DNA of 64,000 nucleotides from Nissolia schottii. Its lineage: Eukaryota > Streptophyta > Magnoliopsida > Fabales > Fabaceae. The notes below the pieces were generated by a model. It saw nothing but the letters and a program-made list of their open reading frames with translations, made no database searches and was not told the origin of the DNA. Shown here one piece after another: positions 13,939 through 24,675 of the stretch. Location of the stretch: NCBI GenBank assembly GCA_003254905.1, contig QANU01015964.1, positions 902,713-966,712 on the forward strand, in the 5' to 3' direction. Every line of letters begins with the position of its first letter. Position 1 is the stretch's first letter. A program made the translations under genes and the position numbers.

Positions 13939-14640
13939 TTACTTAGTGCAAACGCAAAATATTATTTTAAAAAAAGACAGGCGATTATGGCGTTCTAAGT
14001 AAAGAACATGAGTGTGAATTTGCAATTGTAAGAAGTGGGGAAGTAAAACTAAAATAATTTTATTAACAATCACCGAATGGTGATTTTTTATTACAAAATC
14101 CTTGCGAAAGCGAAGGACTAAAGAGCAAGTAATAGCAAGAAAGAAAGGCAGAAAAGATGGTAAAGAGCTACGACTACGAACTACTCCTACTCCTACTAAA
14201 GTAAAAAATAAATGCAGAAAAAATAAAAGAGGAGGTGATTTACGTTTGGTTTCCGCGTACTGTTGATTGCCGACCGGGGACTTATGCAAGTGTTGGTAAA
14301 TCAATAAACCACCCTTAGATTCGTCCCTGAGCTCTCTATTTATAGAGTTTCAGGGCTCTAAACTGTCGTTTTCCTACTTTGGCGACGGTTACTACTCGAC
14401 CTGTAGTGGCCCGAGAAATTCGGGTCATTTACTATTGCATCCGTGACACGTTCATGTGATGGTTTCCTCGTCACGTTCCCTTATTGTGCGTGTCAAATCT
14501 CTGAAAATGGGTAGTTATTACTCTTCATGCGCCACGTCATATGGGAGTTATCTTCGTATTCAGAATTGTTAACTGTTCCTTCCCAAAAGACTTTTCTTCG
14601 AATTGTATCACATTTTTTTGCCAAGTCTAAGATTATGTCG
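13939..14640 (-). mobile_element. LTR-like or promoter-like remnant, minus strand
   Basis: Around 14220-14530 the DNA is clearly richer in GC than its neighbours. On the minus strand it has a well-formed TATA-like sequence (ctctataaatag, 14335-14346). No gag-pol remains, and I could not find paired LTR ends or a target duplication. It may be a decayed solo LTR; a broken promoter is the alternative. Confidence 0.3.
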
Positions 14641-15159
14641 CAATATTCCTCCCCTAACACTTTGAATAACAACTCTCTAATGTATTGTTGTGTATATGTA
14701 GAGCAGTATCTGTGGAGCTATTCATCAATGTCCTTTCCGATTAAGCTCTTTCCTATTAATAAAAAGGAAAAAAGGAACTATATGTTAACCATCTAAAAAA
14801 AAAAACTATATGACAACGTTGAATTGGCTTCGTTTAGTTGCTAGCTCCCTCCATGTACGTATATAGGTTATAATCACGAGTGAGTCATCAATCTAAAAAG
14901 AAATATTGCGCAGTATATTCTTTTTGGTTCATGCCGCGAATTAATTCAATATAATCACACATATATAAATCAAAAATGGGAAAGCTGTTACACAGGGGCA
15001 CGCGGCAACAGAAGACGTGAGGAGAAGTGGGAGAAAGAAGCAACCAAATACGAAGTGGAAGGATTACCTACTTGGGGAAGGCATGAGTATAGTGAGTCTC
15101 TCTTCTTCCCCCTTGTGATTCTTTCTTGCTCATCTCTTCTCTACTCTGTCTTACGCGTC

Positions 15160-15320
15160 CTCCTTGCAGGTGGGTGCCGAGACCTCTAGTGACTCTTGGA
15201 GCTCAACCCAAGCTGACGGTCCTTTATCCCATTTGGGTAAGCTCGCTGGGAGGTCGTCAGCAGTGGTGATCGGGCCCGGAGTGGTCCTGTGCTCGCAGTA
15301 GCAGAAGCCTTTGTTCCCAA
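15160..15320 (+). other. Isolated GC-rich island, unexplained
   Basis: A stretch far richer in GC than its flanks, with a good acceptor-like sequence (tccttgcag at about 15162-15170) followed by an open frame of about 43 codons (starting VGAETSSDSWSS) that ends in TAG at about 15300. I do not recognise the peptide. It could be a gene fragment moved by a transposon, or decayed LTR sequence. Confidence 0.2.
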
Positions 15321-15392
15321 TTCCTGAAGTTGCCTTGTTTTCTCTTCACCAACTCCTTGCTATTCCATTTGCTTTTTGTTTGAGTTACTTCT

Positions 15393-15666
15393 TGTTGGTG
15401 ATAGGTTAAACAATGAATTCAGAGAAAACAACAACAGAAACGTAAAACGAAACATAAATTTGTTCACGCACTTCACATTGGCTACGTCTGCGACTGTAAA
15501 GCAGCTACAATTCCTTCTTATTGCATCAGTTTTGAATGCAGAAACAATAAGATACAAGGTTCCTCTTACAATTTCCAGAAGTAACTATTTATAGGGTAAC
15601 AACCAAACCCTATTAAATACTCAAAAAAATCCCCCAAACCTAGAAAATGAGCCATAATTCTCAACA
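15393..15666 (-). mobile_element. Copia-like solo LTR, minus strand
   Basis: The 274-bp unit has TGTTG...CAACA ends: TGTTGGTG at 15393 and TCTCAACA ending at 15666. It is flanked by cttct (15388-15392) and tttct (15667-15671), a 5-bp target duplication with one mismatch. Read on the minus strand it starts TGTTGAGAATTATGG and has a TATA-like ccctataaatag near 15587-15598. There is no internal region on either side, as expected after LTR-LTR recombination. Assignment to Copia rests on size and ends only. Confidence 0.6.
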
Positions 15667-15734
15667 TTTCTTTAGCTGAACTAGGGGTACTTTGCATCTA
15701 TTGATAGACTTATTTGCCCCATATTACCGTTACA

Positions 15735-15735
<1 letters not shown>

Positions 15736-15769
<34 letters not shown>
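15736..15769. repeat. (TTA)n microsatellite
   Basis: About eleven perfect trinucleotide repeats directly downstream of the solo LTR. Confidence 0.9.
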
Positions 15770-15771
<2 letters not shown>

Positions 15772-18728
15772 TAGTTGAATCATGACCAGAAACGCATATT
15801 GTATATATACAAGAATGGCAAGGAATAGAAAGTTGAAAAAAATTGATACTAAAAGCACTTAGCTCGTGAGAGGGAGGTGTCTAAGATGGAAAAAGCAATA
15901 TATTTCTTTTTCCTCTAAATGATGGAAAATATTAAAGACAATGGCATCTAGCTATAGCCGATATAGGTAGTGGATTAGACTGTGCGGAGAGTGGTGACGG
16001 TGTAGCTAAACAAAGTTGTTGCCATATGCACACAAAAGAATATAAAAAATATTAATTGTGATGCAAAGAAATACTATAATAAGAAAGACAAAGTGAAGGA
16101 CCCTGAAGGAAAAGCGACAAACCTGAAAAATTGAAAGCATAATTTTTTTCATTTTGGGGTTGGAAAAGTGTGTGGTGTGGGTCAAGAAAAATAGGGGGCT
16201 AGTGGATGGATCAAGACTAAAGAACAATGTTAAGCAAAGTTGTTGTCTTCAACCAAGAAAAATGCGCTTCGCTTCACAAGTCATAAACCACCTCTCGAAA
16301 GATGACTACTATTAATATTTTTTATATATTTTTTATACACTATAAATTTTTATACTTTTCTTGATATGATAATTATTTTTATTTATACTCACCTTAACTA
16401 TATAAAATAAATTCATTTCATCCTTGTCCTTGATTTGTTGAACGCCATGAACAGAACATGGGCGCCCCTCATTTTGTTCTTATTTCTACTATGATTGTTA
16501 CAAATAATTTGGATTACTCTAGATGCAACCCGTAACTCTAACTTTAGTATGATTTGAGAACTATCAAGGTAGATAAAAACTTCACTGACAATAGTGATGT
16601 TTTTGAATAGGCAGAGATCATAATTGCAAAAACCACTCCAAAATTAAACCAAGACAATGTATGTCCAATTAACATGAGGTGATATAGAGCTACAATATAC
16701 TAGAACATGAATATAGTTCATACTTATATGCTCGGAGTTGATGGCTCTTAATCAATCTATTGGGTTCTTTTTGTATCCATGACTGGGATCATCATAAAGC
16801 TAATTATGTCTCATGTGAGTAAAGGTGTGCATGATGTCTCATGAAGGATAAATGGGTTACATATTCTTCAAAAGTGTATATCAAAGCTCAAGCTACTTCA
16901 TGAGGTTTGAGCCTTGAGTCCTAACCATTGGGTCGAATCTTAAGCATGCGAAAGTGAGCCGATGTTATCTCAGACATTTGAGATGCATCTCGAACTCAAG
17001 AATGAATCGTAACTGATAAAATTAAACATTATTGTAACTATTTGCAAAACAAATACTTTTACAACCTGTTTGGAACCTATTAATAACATAGAATTGAATT
17101 GTGTTTGGAATGAACAATAAAATAAACAATTGAATTCAATTTTTTTTTTAATTTTATCCATAAACTCTTCCAATAATTCTTTTTTCCTTTTTCCCTTCTC
17201 TCGCAAGCTCTCTCCCTTTCTTAGACTAACTACTGTCTTTAACAAACAAAGTCACTATTGTTACATAACAACGAACAAAATTTCGTTCTCTTGGGCATAA
17301 ACAAGTAAAACTGAAAAAAAAATCGATCAAATTAAAGTTTGGTCACAAACACTCACTACTCTCAATAGCTAAAAAGTTAAGGCATTTAACTTAAGATATA
17401 CAATACAACATTAGATAAGAGATGTTAACAAAGAAATAAAGAAAAAAAAAGAAGAAAGAAAGAAAAAGCACAACCTTATAAAAAAATATTAAAAATTCTC
17501 ATCAATCTTAAACACGTGGACACCACTATTGTTCAAATTAGCAACCATAGAAACCTTATGATATTTCCCAATGTGACAAAGCAAAGCATATAGGAGAGAG
17601 AGAGTGTTGAGATGGAGGGGAGAGAGAGAGAAGGGAAGATAAAAGTATTTTTTATTTTTACTTGTTGAAATAAAAATAAATAAATAAAAAATTACAAATC
17701 AGACTTATTTGAATTTAATTTACTCTAGGTTAAAATATGATAATTTAATATTTTTATCAATTCAATTTATGAATATTATTGTCTACTAAAATAAGGAATT
17801 AAATTACAATTCTCAAAGCAAGTAAATTCCAGATCATTCCAAAGATGCTGATAATGTTATTGTTTGATTTTGAAGATTTTCTAGCAAACGCAACACGCTG
17901 TAGAGCTTGCGATATACTCCAAACATTTGGGTCAGACCAGACCAGAAGTAAGAGAAAGTAAAAGAAATTGAATATTGATGAAATCGGTTTTCCAATTTCC
18001 ATTATGCGTATCTCAAAAAATCCAGTGATAAATTTTAGTGTCAACCCAAACCCCAAGAACAAGTTCACCAACCAGCGTCGAGAGACCAAAACCAAAAATA
18101 GAGCTTTCAATGGACATGCATGTCTAGCTAGCATAATGATGATGATCACTGAAATGGCTCCGCGTCCCCTTCCGATTTTAGTTTTTACTGTTTACTGTAA
18201 GAAAACAAAAACCACCCGTTTGAATCGCGGCTCTTCACGCAATACTTACTCAACCAACTTCAATGCATTTCATATTAGTCATTCGTTAAGGGGAAGTGTA
18301 GAACCACGTGAAGGAATCATGTTATTTGATTTCTATTCTAATGCATTGAAATTTAAAAATTGAAGCTCTCAATTAGAAATTGATTTATTGTCATGTATTA
18401 TCAAGTGTGATACATTATTATTAATTAATGAAATAAGTCTTATAAATGGCATAAATAATAAAATGTTACATGTGACAAAAAAATTCAATTTATATGATTC
18501 ACATCTTTTAAATTTAGTAATTTCACACATTAAATGTACCTTACTTTATAGTCTATATTTACGAAAACAAATGTTTATTTGTATAATTATGAAGTCTTCC
18601 AAAAGCTTAACAAGATGTTATTTGTATTTTTTTTTTTACACAAAACACTATTAATTTATTATTTATTTGTGATTACATAATATTTCAATAAAATAAATTC
18701 TATTAAAATTTTATAAATAAAAGTGGAA
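15770..18728. other. Gene-free AT-rich stretch
   Basis: No gene is recognised. Short ORFs near 16006 (minus), 16970 (minus), 17799 (minus) and 17968 (+) overlap each other or lack domains. A MITE-like segment with repeated gaattgaatt words may lie at about 17055-17160, but I could not define its ends. Confidence 0.45.
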
Positions 18729-18852
18729 TTTTTTACTATACTGTCTCTGTTAGTAAAACATATTACCAAAATGTCACTGTTTCAAAACATATTATAGGAA
18801 TACACTTGTTTCAGACAACATGGCAGGCGAGTCTGTATGACAAGGTCACGCA

Positions 18853-19020
18853 GAATTTGCCAACTCGTTAGGCGAATATGAGTGAAATTCGCCAATTCGT
18901 TAGGTGAATATGAGTTGAATTCGCCAATCCGTTAGGTGAATATGAGTTGAATTCGCCAACTGGTTGGGCGAATATGAGTTGAATTCGCCAACTCGTTAGA
19001 CAAATATGAGTTGAATTTGT
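18853..19020 (+). repeat. 32-bp tandem repeat, left arm (about 5 copies)
   Basis: The unit is ttcgccaaNtcgttaggY followed by gaatatgagttgaa, repeated about five times with few changes. Each unit contains gaattcgcc. The inverted counterpart is at 19599-19733. Confidence 0.85.
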
Positions 19021-19598
19021 TAGCTTTACTTTAATTTGATTTTTTTACTAATGATTGTTATTTTTAATTCTGTTATTTTAATTTTATGTAACATACTTTT
19101 AACTTATGTGTTTTTATTATATTTGATTTTACATAAATGTGCAACTCTTGTTCTTATTTGAAACCTAAATGTTGTATCACAGACATGACAACCATAAACT
19201 ACATGAATGACTTAACATCTAGCCCTAACATTTGGCATGTGAAATCGTTTGCTTCTAGTGATCATAAATGGCATATTAATTGAATCGCTTCCACAAATTA
19301 TCAAGAATAAAAGGTTCTAATATAATAATTATCCTTACGATTGTTCAAATCTTAAAATTAAAAATTTAAAACACAACCCCCATTGCCCTACATAAAGCAT
19401 CCTAAACCCTAAAAACTTCTTTAGTTATTATTCAAAACAAGTAAAATTAGTAAAAAGACTATAGCCGAACCAATTTTTAAAATTACCATTTTTCAAAGTC
19501 AAAGTAAGACTAGTAATCTTATTTAAGCCAAATACAAAATCATGATCACTGTAAGACAAATTCAATGCATGATTTAATGTAAAATCAAAAGATGAGAG

Positions 19599-19733
19599 AA
19601 TTCAACCCAAATTCGCCAAACCAATTGGCGAATTCAACCCACATAAGCCTAACTAGTTGGCGAATTCAACACATATTCGCTTATTGAGTTGGCGAATTCA
19701 CATCATATTCGCCTAACGAGTTGGCGAATTCTA
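19599..19733 (-). repeat. 32-bp tandem repeat, right arm (about 4 copies, inverted)
   Basis: Units of the form gagttggcgaattc followed by a diverged acatattcgc segment, in the opposite orientation to the left-arm array. The right arm has about one unit fewer, so the arms have changed copy number independently. Confidence 0.8.
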
Positions 19734-20167
19734 CATGGCGTTGCCACACGGATTTGTCTGCCATGTTATCCGAAACAGATGCATTCCTATAATATGTTTT
19801 GAAATAGTGATATTTTAATAATATGTTTTACTAATAGGATAATACAGTAAAAAAAACTCTAAAAATTGAGTCAAACGCATAATCTGATATCTAATAAATA
19901 CAAATGCTTACACAAACCAGGAAAGCCACAAGGCAAAGCAGACAGGCTGTACTCTGCCTTATTGACTGACTGTATAAGCACTAAGATTGTGCAAGAAAGA
20001 AAAACAAAACAGCGCACATAGAGATGGATAAAAGGAGGATCTGTCTTGATTGAGAGGGTTAAGAAAACTATGCCTACATATAATCATGAATAGAGAGAGA
20101 TCAGTCATATTTGCCGTGCAGGGCTGTAAAAGAATAATTAAAAAATTAAAAAAAATGTAAAAATAGT

Positions 20168-21130
20168 NNNNNNNNNNNNNNNNNNNNNNNNNNNNNNNNN
20201 NNNNNNNNNNNNNNNNNNNNNNNNNNNNNNNNNNNNNNNNNNNNNNNNNNNNNNNNNNNNNNNNNNNNNNNNNNNNNNNNNNNNNNNNNNNNNNNNNNNN
20301 NNNNNNNNNNNNNNNNNNNNNNNNNNNNNNNNNNNNNNNNNNNNNNNNNNNNNNNNNNNNNNNNNNNNNNNNNNNNNNNNNNNNNNNNNNNNNNNNNNNN
20401 NNNNNNNNNNNNNNNNNNNNNNNNNNNNNNNNNNNNNNNNNNNNNNNNNNNNNNNNNNNNNNNNNNNNNNNNNNNNNNNNNNNNNNNNNNNNNNNNNNNN
20501 NNNNNNNNNNNNNNNNNNNNNNNNNNNNNNNNNNNNNNNNNNNNNNNNNNNNNNNNNNNNNNNNNNNNNNNNNNNNNNNNNNNNNNNNNNNNNNNNNNNN
20601 NNNNNNNNNNNNNNNNNNNNNNNNNNNNNNNNNNNNNNNNNNNNNNNNNNNNNNNNNNNNNNNNNNNNNNNNNNNNNNNNNNNNNNNNNNNNNNNNNNNN
20701 NNNNNNNNNNNNNNNNNNNNNNNNNNNNNNNNNNNNNNNNNNNNNNNNNNNNNNNNNNNNNNNNNNNNNNNNNNNNNNNNNNNNNNNNNNNNNNNNNNNN
20801 NNNNNNNNNNNNNNNNNNNNNNNNNNNNNNNNNNNNNNNNNNNNNNNNNNNNNNNNNNNNNNNNNNNNNNNNNNNNNNNNNNNNNNNNNNNNNNNNNNNN
20901 NNNNNNNNNNNNNNNNNNNNNNNNNNNNNNNNNNNNNNNNNNNNNNNNNNNNNNNNNNNNNNNNNNNNNNNNNNNNNNNNNNNNNNNNNNNNNNNNNNNN
21001 NNNNNNNNNNNNNNNNNNNNNNNNNNNNNNNNNNNNNNNNNNNNNNNNNNNNNNNNNNNNNNNNNNNNNNNNNNNNNNNNNNNNNNNNNNNNNNNNNNNN
21101 NNNNNNNNNNNNNNNNNNNNNNNNNNNNNN
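20168..21130. other. Assembly gap (963 N)
   Basis: An unresolved run of N. The bases before it are an A-rich tract and those after start with an A run, so the gap edges probably lie in low-complexity or repeat DNA. Any reading frame crossing it is meaningless. Confidence 0.99.
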
Positions 21131-22660
21131 AAAAAAAAATTACATTAATAAGGTTCAGCATTATGTTTTCAGTGAATGGTTCACCGTACACATTTTGAAC
21201 CATTTTAGACTATCAATGCACTAACTTTTTAATGGTTGAAATCAAAATTGAATTATAGATAATATTATTCGTTTGGAGAAAACATTATTGATATCTGAAT
21301 AACACGTAAAGGATGCTTAATTTTTTTGGGTAGGTTCCTTTTTTTTTTAAATATGTTTGAAATCAAAGTTTTAAAGAGATAGAAATGAAGCTTTGAATTA
21401 GTTCAACCCAAAATTAGTCTTTGTTTTGTCGAAAAAAGAATGCGCAACAAAATAGTCAATTTTGTTGTAGCTAAATCATGTCAGGTTTGAAAGATTCTTC
21501 TCTCGCTGCTTGTGCATGCGTTACTTTGGGGGATTAAAATTTGATACGTTAGTTTTGGCTAATTTGAAATCGCCATACATGAAATCCATTCCAGAAACAA
21601 AAAAAATTAGCAAAAGAAGATTAAAATCAATATATATAGTCCAACGATTTAAGCAACTAGTTCGGGGATAGTCGGATCTGTTCATCAATTTACAAGATAA
21701 GAGTTATACAAGGACACAGCTAGCAGTTAGGTTTGAACATGCAAAAATAAAATTCAACGTAGCTTTACCATTAAACATTGATTTCAAGGTCTAAAGACTA
21801 AAAATAAGAATGATATAAAGCTAAAAACGATAAAGAAACGCGGGGATGGAAAGCGTAGTTATATAAATTGAATTTCGTTTAATTGGTTTCAAATACAAAT
21901 TTCCTCTTTTGGAAGAATCTATTACTATTAATGTAGGGGATATTTTCAAGTAATTATTTTTCGCACACAAATTTAAATTTCTAAAATTATCCAGTATATT
22001 TACATTCCACTATTTATTTGCTTTTGGTTCCACGTTTTAGTCTAACAAAAAGGTTTTCGTTTTATGAAAGCTCTTTTCAGTTTTTATTATTTCAAAAAAT
22101 GTTCATTGTTAAATTTTTTATTTTATTAAACCTCTTTTTTTTATCTTTCTTTCATGTTCCTAATTATATTTATGTTCACAATTAATTCAATACTTAAGGC
22201 ACACTCGTCCTAATTAAGCGGTTTGTAAAAATTATTTATCTTTCAAACAGTGGATTAAGGAGGCAATAAAACTTTATAAAAGAAAAAAAAAACCATAATT
22301 TGCATTGTATTCACATTTTCTTTTAAAACTCTAATGAGTTGTCATGATATGCAAATATACATAAAAAGAATATTGCTCATACATACGACATAAAATAAAA
22401 TCGGTGGTAAAACGCCTACTTTTCAAGCTTTTAAAAAATTAAGAGTGACATAATAATATAGCAAAAATTTGAAGAGGCTGATCGAGTTAGCATATAGGTC
22501 AATGGCAAAAGATGTAGGTGATTGATTTTATCAGATTTCTGTAAACTAAAAAATATGTATTCCACGTGGGAATGGCCCATTTTTAATGAGAAGTTCTGAA
22601 ACTTTCCACGTTTAAAAAAAAAAAACCAAATAATAGAAATTATGGTAGGATCACATAGCA
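21131..22660. other. Gene-free AT-rich stretch after the gap
   Basis: No gene, element end or tandem repeat is recognised between the gap and the duplicated sequence that begins near 22660. Confidence 0.5.
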
Positions 22661-22919
22661 CTTAAGTAAATTTATATTCCATTATGATAACACGCAAAAT
22701 TCTTACATGTTTTTGGAAGTAAAAGTTTTTTTTTTCACTTTATTTTATTGAATATCTTTATTTGTAAATCAGTATTATAGGTCACAGTACTAATGAGTAA
22801 TACATCCAATAGGAGAGAGTAAAAAAAAAATCAAGCTCCTACTATCCTAAGAATTTTGCATAATAACACTGTAGCTTGTCTCCACTGATCATATTTGAAA
22901 TATGATTGTATTATTAAAT
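22660..22919 (+). repeat. Duplicated host sequence, left copy
   Basis: From cgcaaaattcttacatg to gattgtattatta this matches, with scattered changes, the sequence starting near 26510 and continuing after a MITE at 27083-27160. Shared words in order include cttacatgtttt, gaagtaaaa, tttgtaaatc, aatgcatc/atacatc, taagaatttTgcata, and gattgtattatta. The two copies are direct repeats that flank the MULE-like element. Confidence 0.65.
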
Positions 22920-23717
22920 CAAAAATGTTTCATGTACACCCAATATCCATACACCTGTATATATACCACCGTTTTATATGGTTTCACTGTTTATTAATAC
23001 GAAATACAGTAGACTTTCCGTATTTAGAAAATACGTAATTCCACGCGCACTCTAATTGTAACAGAATCTGATACGTAATGGTTTCTCAACCATATCGCAA
23101 CGGCATCTTCCATATCCACCTCTAAAATAAAAACGCTAGCTTCATGGAATTCAAAATCTTCCATAACCACCTCTGAACCAAAACGCGAGCTCCATGGAAA
23201 CCATAATCCTCCATGAAAATCAAAGTCGTGAGTGCAATTCCCCAATCAAAGCGTATACAATCGTAATCTTATTTGGTTAGTGATAAAAAATGACAATACA
23301 AGAATCTGTGACAATTTTTCGTCATTTTTTCATGAATTCCATGGAAAGTTTTGGATTTGGTGATGTTGCTGTGAAATTACAGTATTCTGAAGTTTTATAA
23401 CACAGAAAATAAAATGTACAAACTTTATATGGGCATAAACACAAACATTAAGTGGACATACGTGCAAACATTATTCACATGTTATCCACATGGCCACAGA
23501 AGTGTTTTTGTTGAGAGAGATGATGTACATTTTGGCACATTCTCAATATTTCAACAAATAATCCATAAAACACTACAATTTTTTGACACATTGAATTTTT
23601 ATTTACTATAATGATTAAATATTAGATTGTGTGATATATTCATTATTTGTGTGTCACAAATGCATAAAAATGCAGAATCTAGTATAGTACAAACTTTAAG
23701 TGGGCATATGTGCAAAC

Positions 23718-23725
23718 ATTAAGCG
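23718..23725 (+). repeat. 8-bp target site duplication, left copy
   Basis: attaagcg directly before TAGGGGTG. The right copy at 24668 is attaaacg. Other units of the array carry a related cattaagtgg at this point. Confidence 0.75.
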
Positions 23726-23917
23726 TAGGGGTGAACATGGGTTGGATCCGACCCGCCGATCAGACTCAACCCAACCCGCAGCGGGTCAGCGAGTCGAACC
23801 CAACTAATTCGCCATATATACGGGTCGAGTTTCAGATCCAAAATCTTGGATCCGACCCGACCCGCCGACCCGCCTACCCGCCCTTATTATTATTATCATT
23901 ATATACCCAATATCCCT

Positions 23918-24085
23918 TCCTTTTCCTTTTCAGTTTTCAGACTACCCCTCTTCCTTTCCCCTTTCCTCTTCCTTTCCCTTTCCTCTTTCCTCTTCAATCT
24001 CCAGACTTCAATACCCCAGACCCAAGTACCCCTCTTCCTTTCCCCTTTCCTCTTCCTTTGCCTTTCCTCTTTCCTCTTCCTTACA
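23918..24085 (+). repeat. Pyrimidine-rich tandem repeat inside the Pack-hAT
   Basis: Repeats of cttcctttcc and cctttcctctt make up most of this stretch. A ~90-bp block (ccctcttcctttcccctttc and following) appears twice, at about 23945 and 24030. Reading frames through it give only low-complexity Pro/Phe/Leu. Confidence 0.7.
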
Positions 24086-24180
24086 CAGACACGCACACCC
24101 CCCTCTCCCACTGCAACTTCAACCACGTCTCCTCCATTTCCTCCGCAACCTCTGCAACCTCCACTTCTGTGTCTTCTTCG

Positions 24181-24342
24181 GCCAACCCTCCTCTCCGACC
24201 GCCCTGCCCCTGCCCTCTCTGCCAGGACTGGAGCAGCCTCAACGCCCTCATCAGCCGCCTCCGCGCCTCCTACGAGGAGAACAGTGGCTCCCCCGACTCC
24301 AACCCCTTTGGCAGTGGCCCCACTCATCTGCATCTCAGATCT
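24181..24342 (+). pseudogene. Captured ALOG-domain (LSH family) gene fragment
   Basis: In frame 1 from 24181 the DNA reads [20 protein letters not shown], then [20 protein letters not shown], then [14 protein letters not shown]. This follows the central and C-terminal part of the plant ALOG domain, whose hallmark is a PNPPxPCPCPLRQAWGSL stretch followed by a LIGRLRAAFEENGG-like helix and NPFG. ALOG proteins (the LSH and G1 families) are nuclear, DNA-binding developmental regulators. Here only about 50 residues remain. There is no start codon of its own, the N-terminal half of the domain is missing, and the frame runs into unrelated sequence. High GC against AT-rich flanks supports capture from a gene. 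It is not a functional gene, but it could be transcribed within the element. Confidence 0.75.
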
Positions 24343-24667
24343 CCTCTCATCCTCATCTCAGATCTCATCTCATCTCATCTCCTAAATTTTTTTTCTGTTT
24401 TTATTTGTTTCCTTTTTGTTATGATTTGGTTGTGTTCTGGGTATGTGATTATTGTAGGAATAAACGGTTGTGTTCTGATTTTTGCAAATTTTTGTGCTCT
24501 GATTTTGTTCATATTCTTTCTCTTCTGAGCTATGGGAGCGGATGACGGGTGTGGTGGGTACCCTTTGAAAAAATGGAAATTTTATCCGACCCAACCCGCC
24601 CGCTGATAAGCGAGTCGGATCATTGACATGGGCGGGTTTTACCCGACCCGACCCATGTGCACCCCTA

Positions 24668-24675
24668 ATTAAACG
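24668..24675 (+). repeat. 8-bp target site duplication, right copy
   Basis: attaaacg directly after CACCCCTA, matching attaagcg on the left with one transition. Confidence 0.75.

Larger units (their letters stand above)
18729..19856. mobile_element. Foldback element with ~290-bp inverted arms carrying 32-bp tandem repeats
   Basis: The left arm starts TTTTTTACTATACTGTC. The reverse complement of the right arm starts TTTTTTTACTGTATTATCC. Both continue with near-identical sequence (AGTAAAACATATTA, TTTCAAAACATATTATAGG, ACATGGCAG) and then enter tandem 32-bp repeats. The two arms thus form one long, imperfect inverted repeat around an AT-rich spacer (about 19021-19600) without a useful ORF. Long arms with internal tandem repeats fit a foldback/MULE-type nonautonomous element. 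I found no clear target duplication, so the exact ends may be off by several bases. Confidence 0.7.
23726..24667. mobile_element. Pack-hAT: nonautonomous hAT-type element carrying an ALOG gene fragment
   Basis: The left end is TAGGGGTGAACATGGGT. The reverse complement of the right end is TAGGGGTGCACATGGGT, so the TIRs agree except at one base. Subterminal GC-rich words (acccgacccg, aacccgccc) are typical of plant hAT MITEs. The flanks are attaagcg and attaaacg, 7 of 8 bases identical, the duplication length of hAT elements. The 942-bp element interrupts one unit of the 265-bp array. Its interior holds pyrimidine-rich tandem sequence (about 23918-24085) and a GC-rich coding-like part with an ALOG-domain fragment (24181-24342). 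Confidence 0.8.

Noticed and set aside
16915..16975. tRNA-like phrase gggtcgaatcttaagc
   Set aside because: No acceptor stem, D-arm or anticodon arm could be folded around it. I saw no convincing tRNA in the window.
19959..21203. 414-codon open frame on the minus strand
   Set aside because: Most of it is the N gap translated as X. Only short random ends are real sequence.
23846..24385. Other-phase and minus-strand frames in the Pack-hAT interior
   Set aside because: Created by the pyrimidine-rich repeat. Only frame 1 from 24181 matches a known domain.
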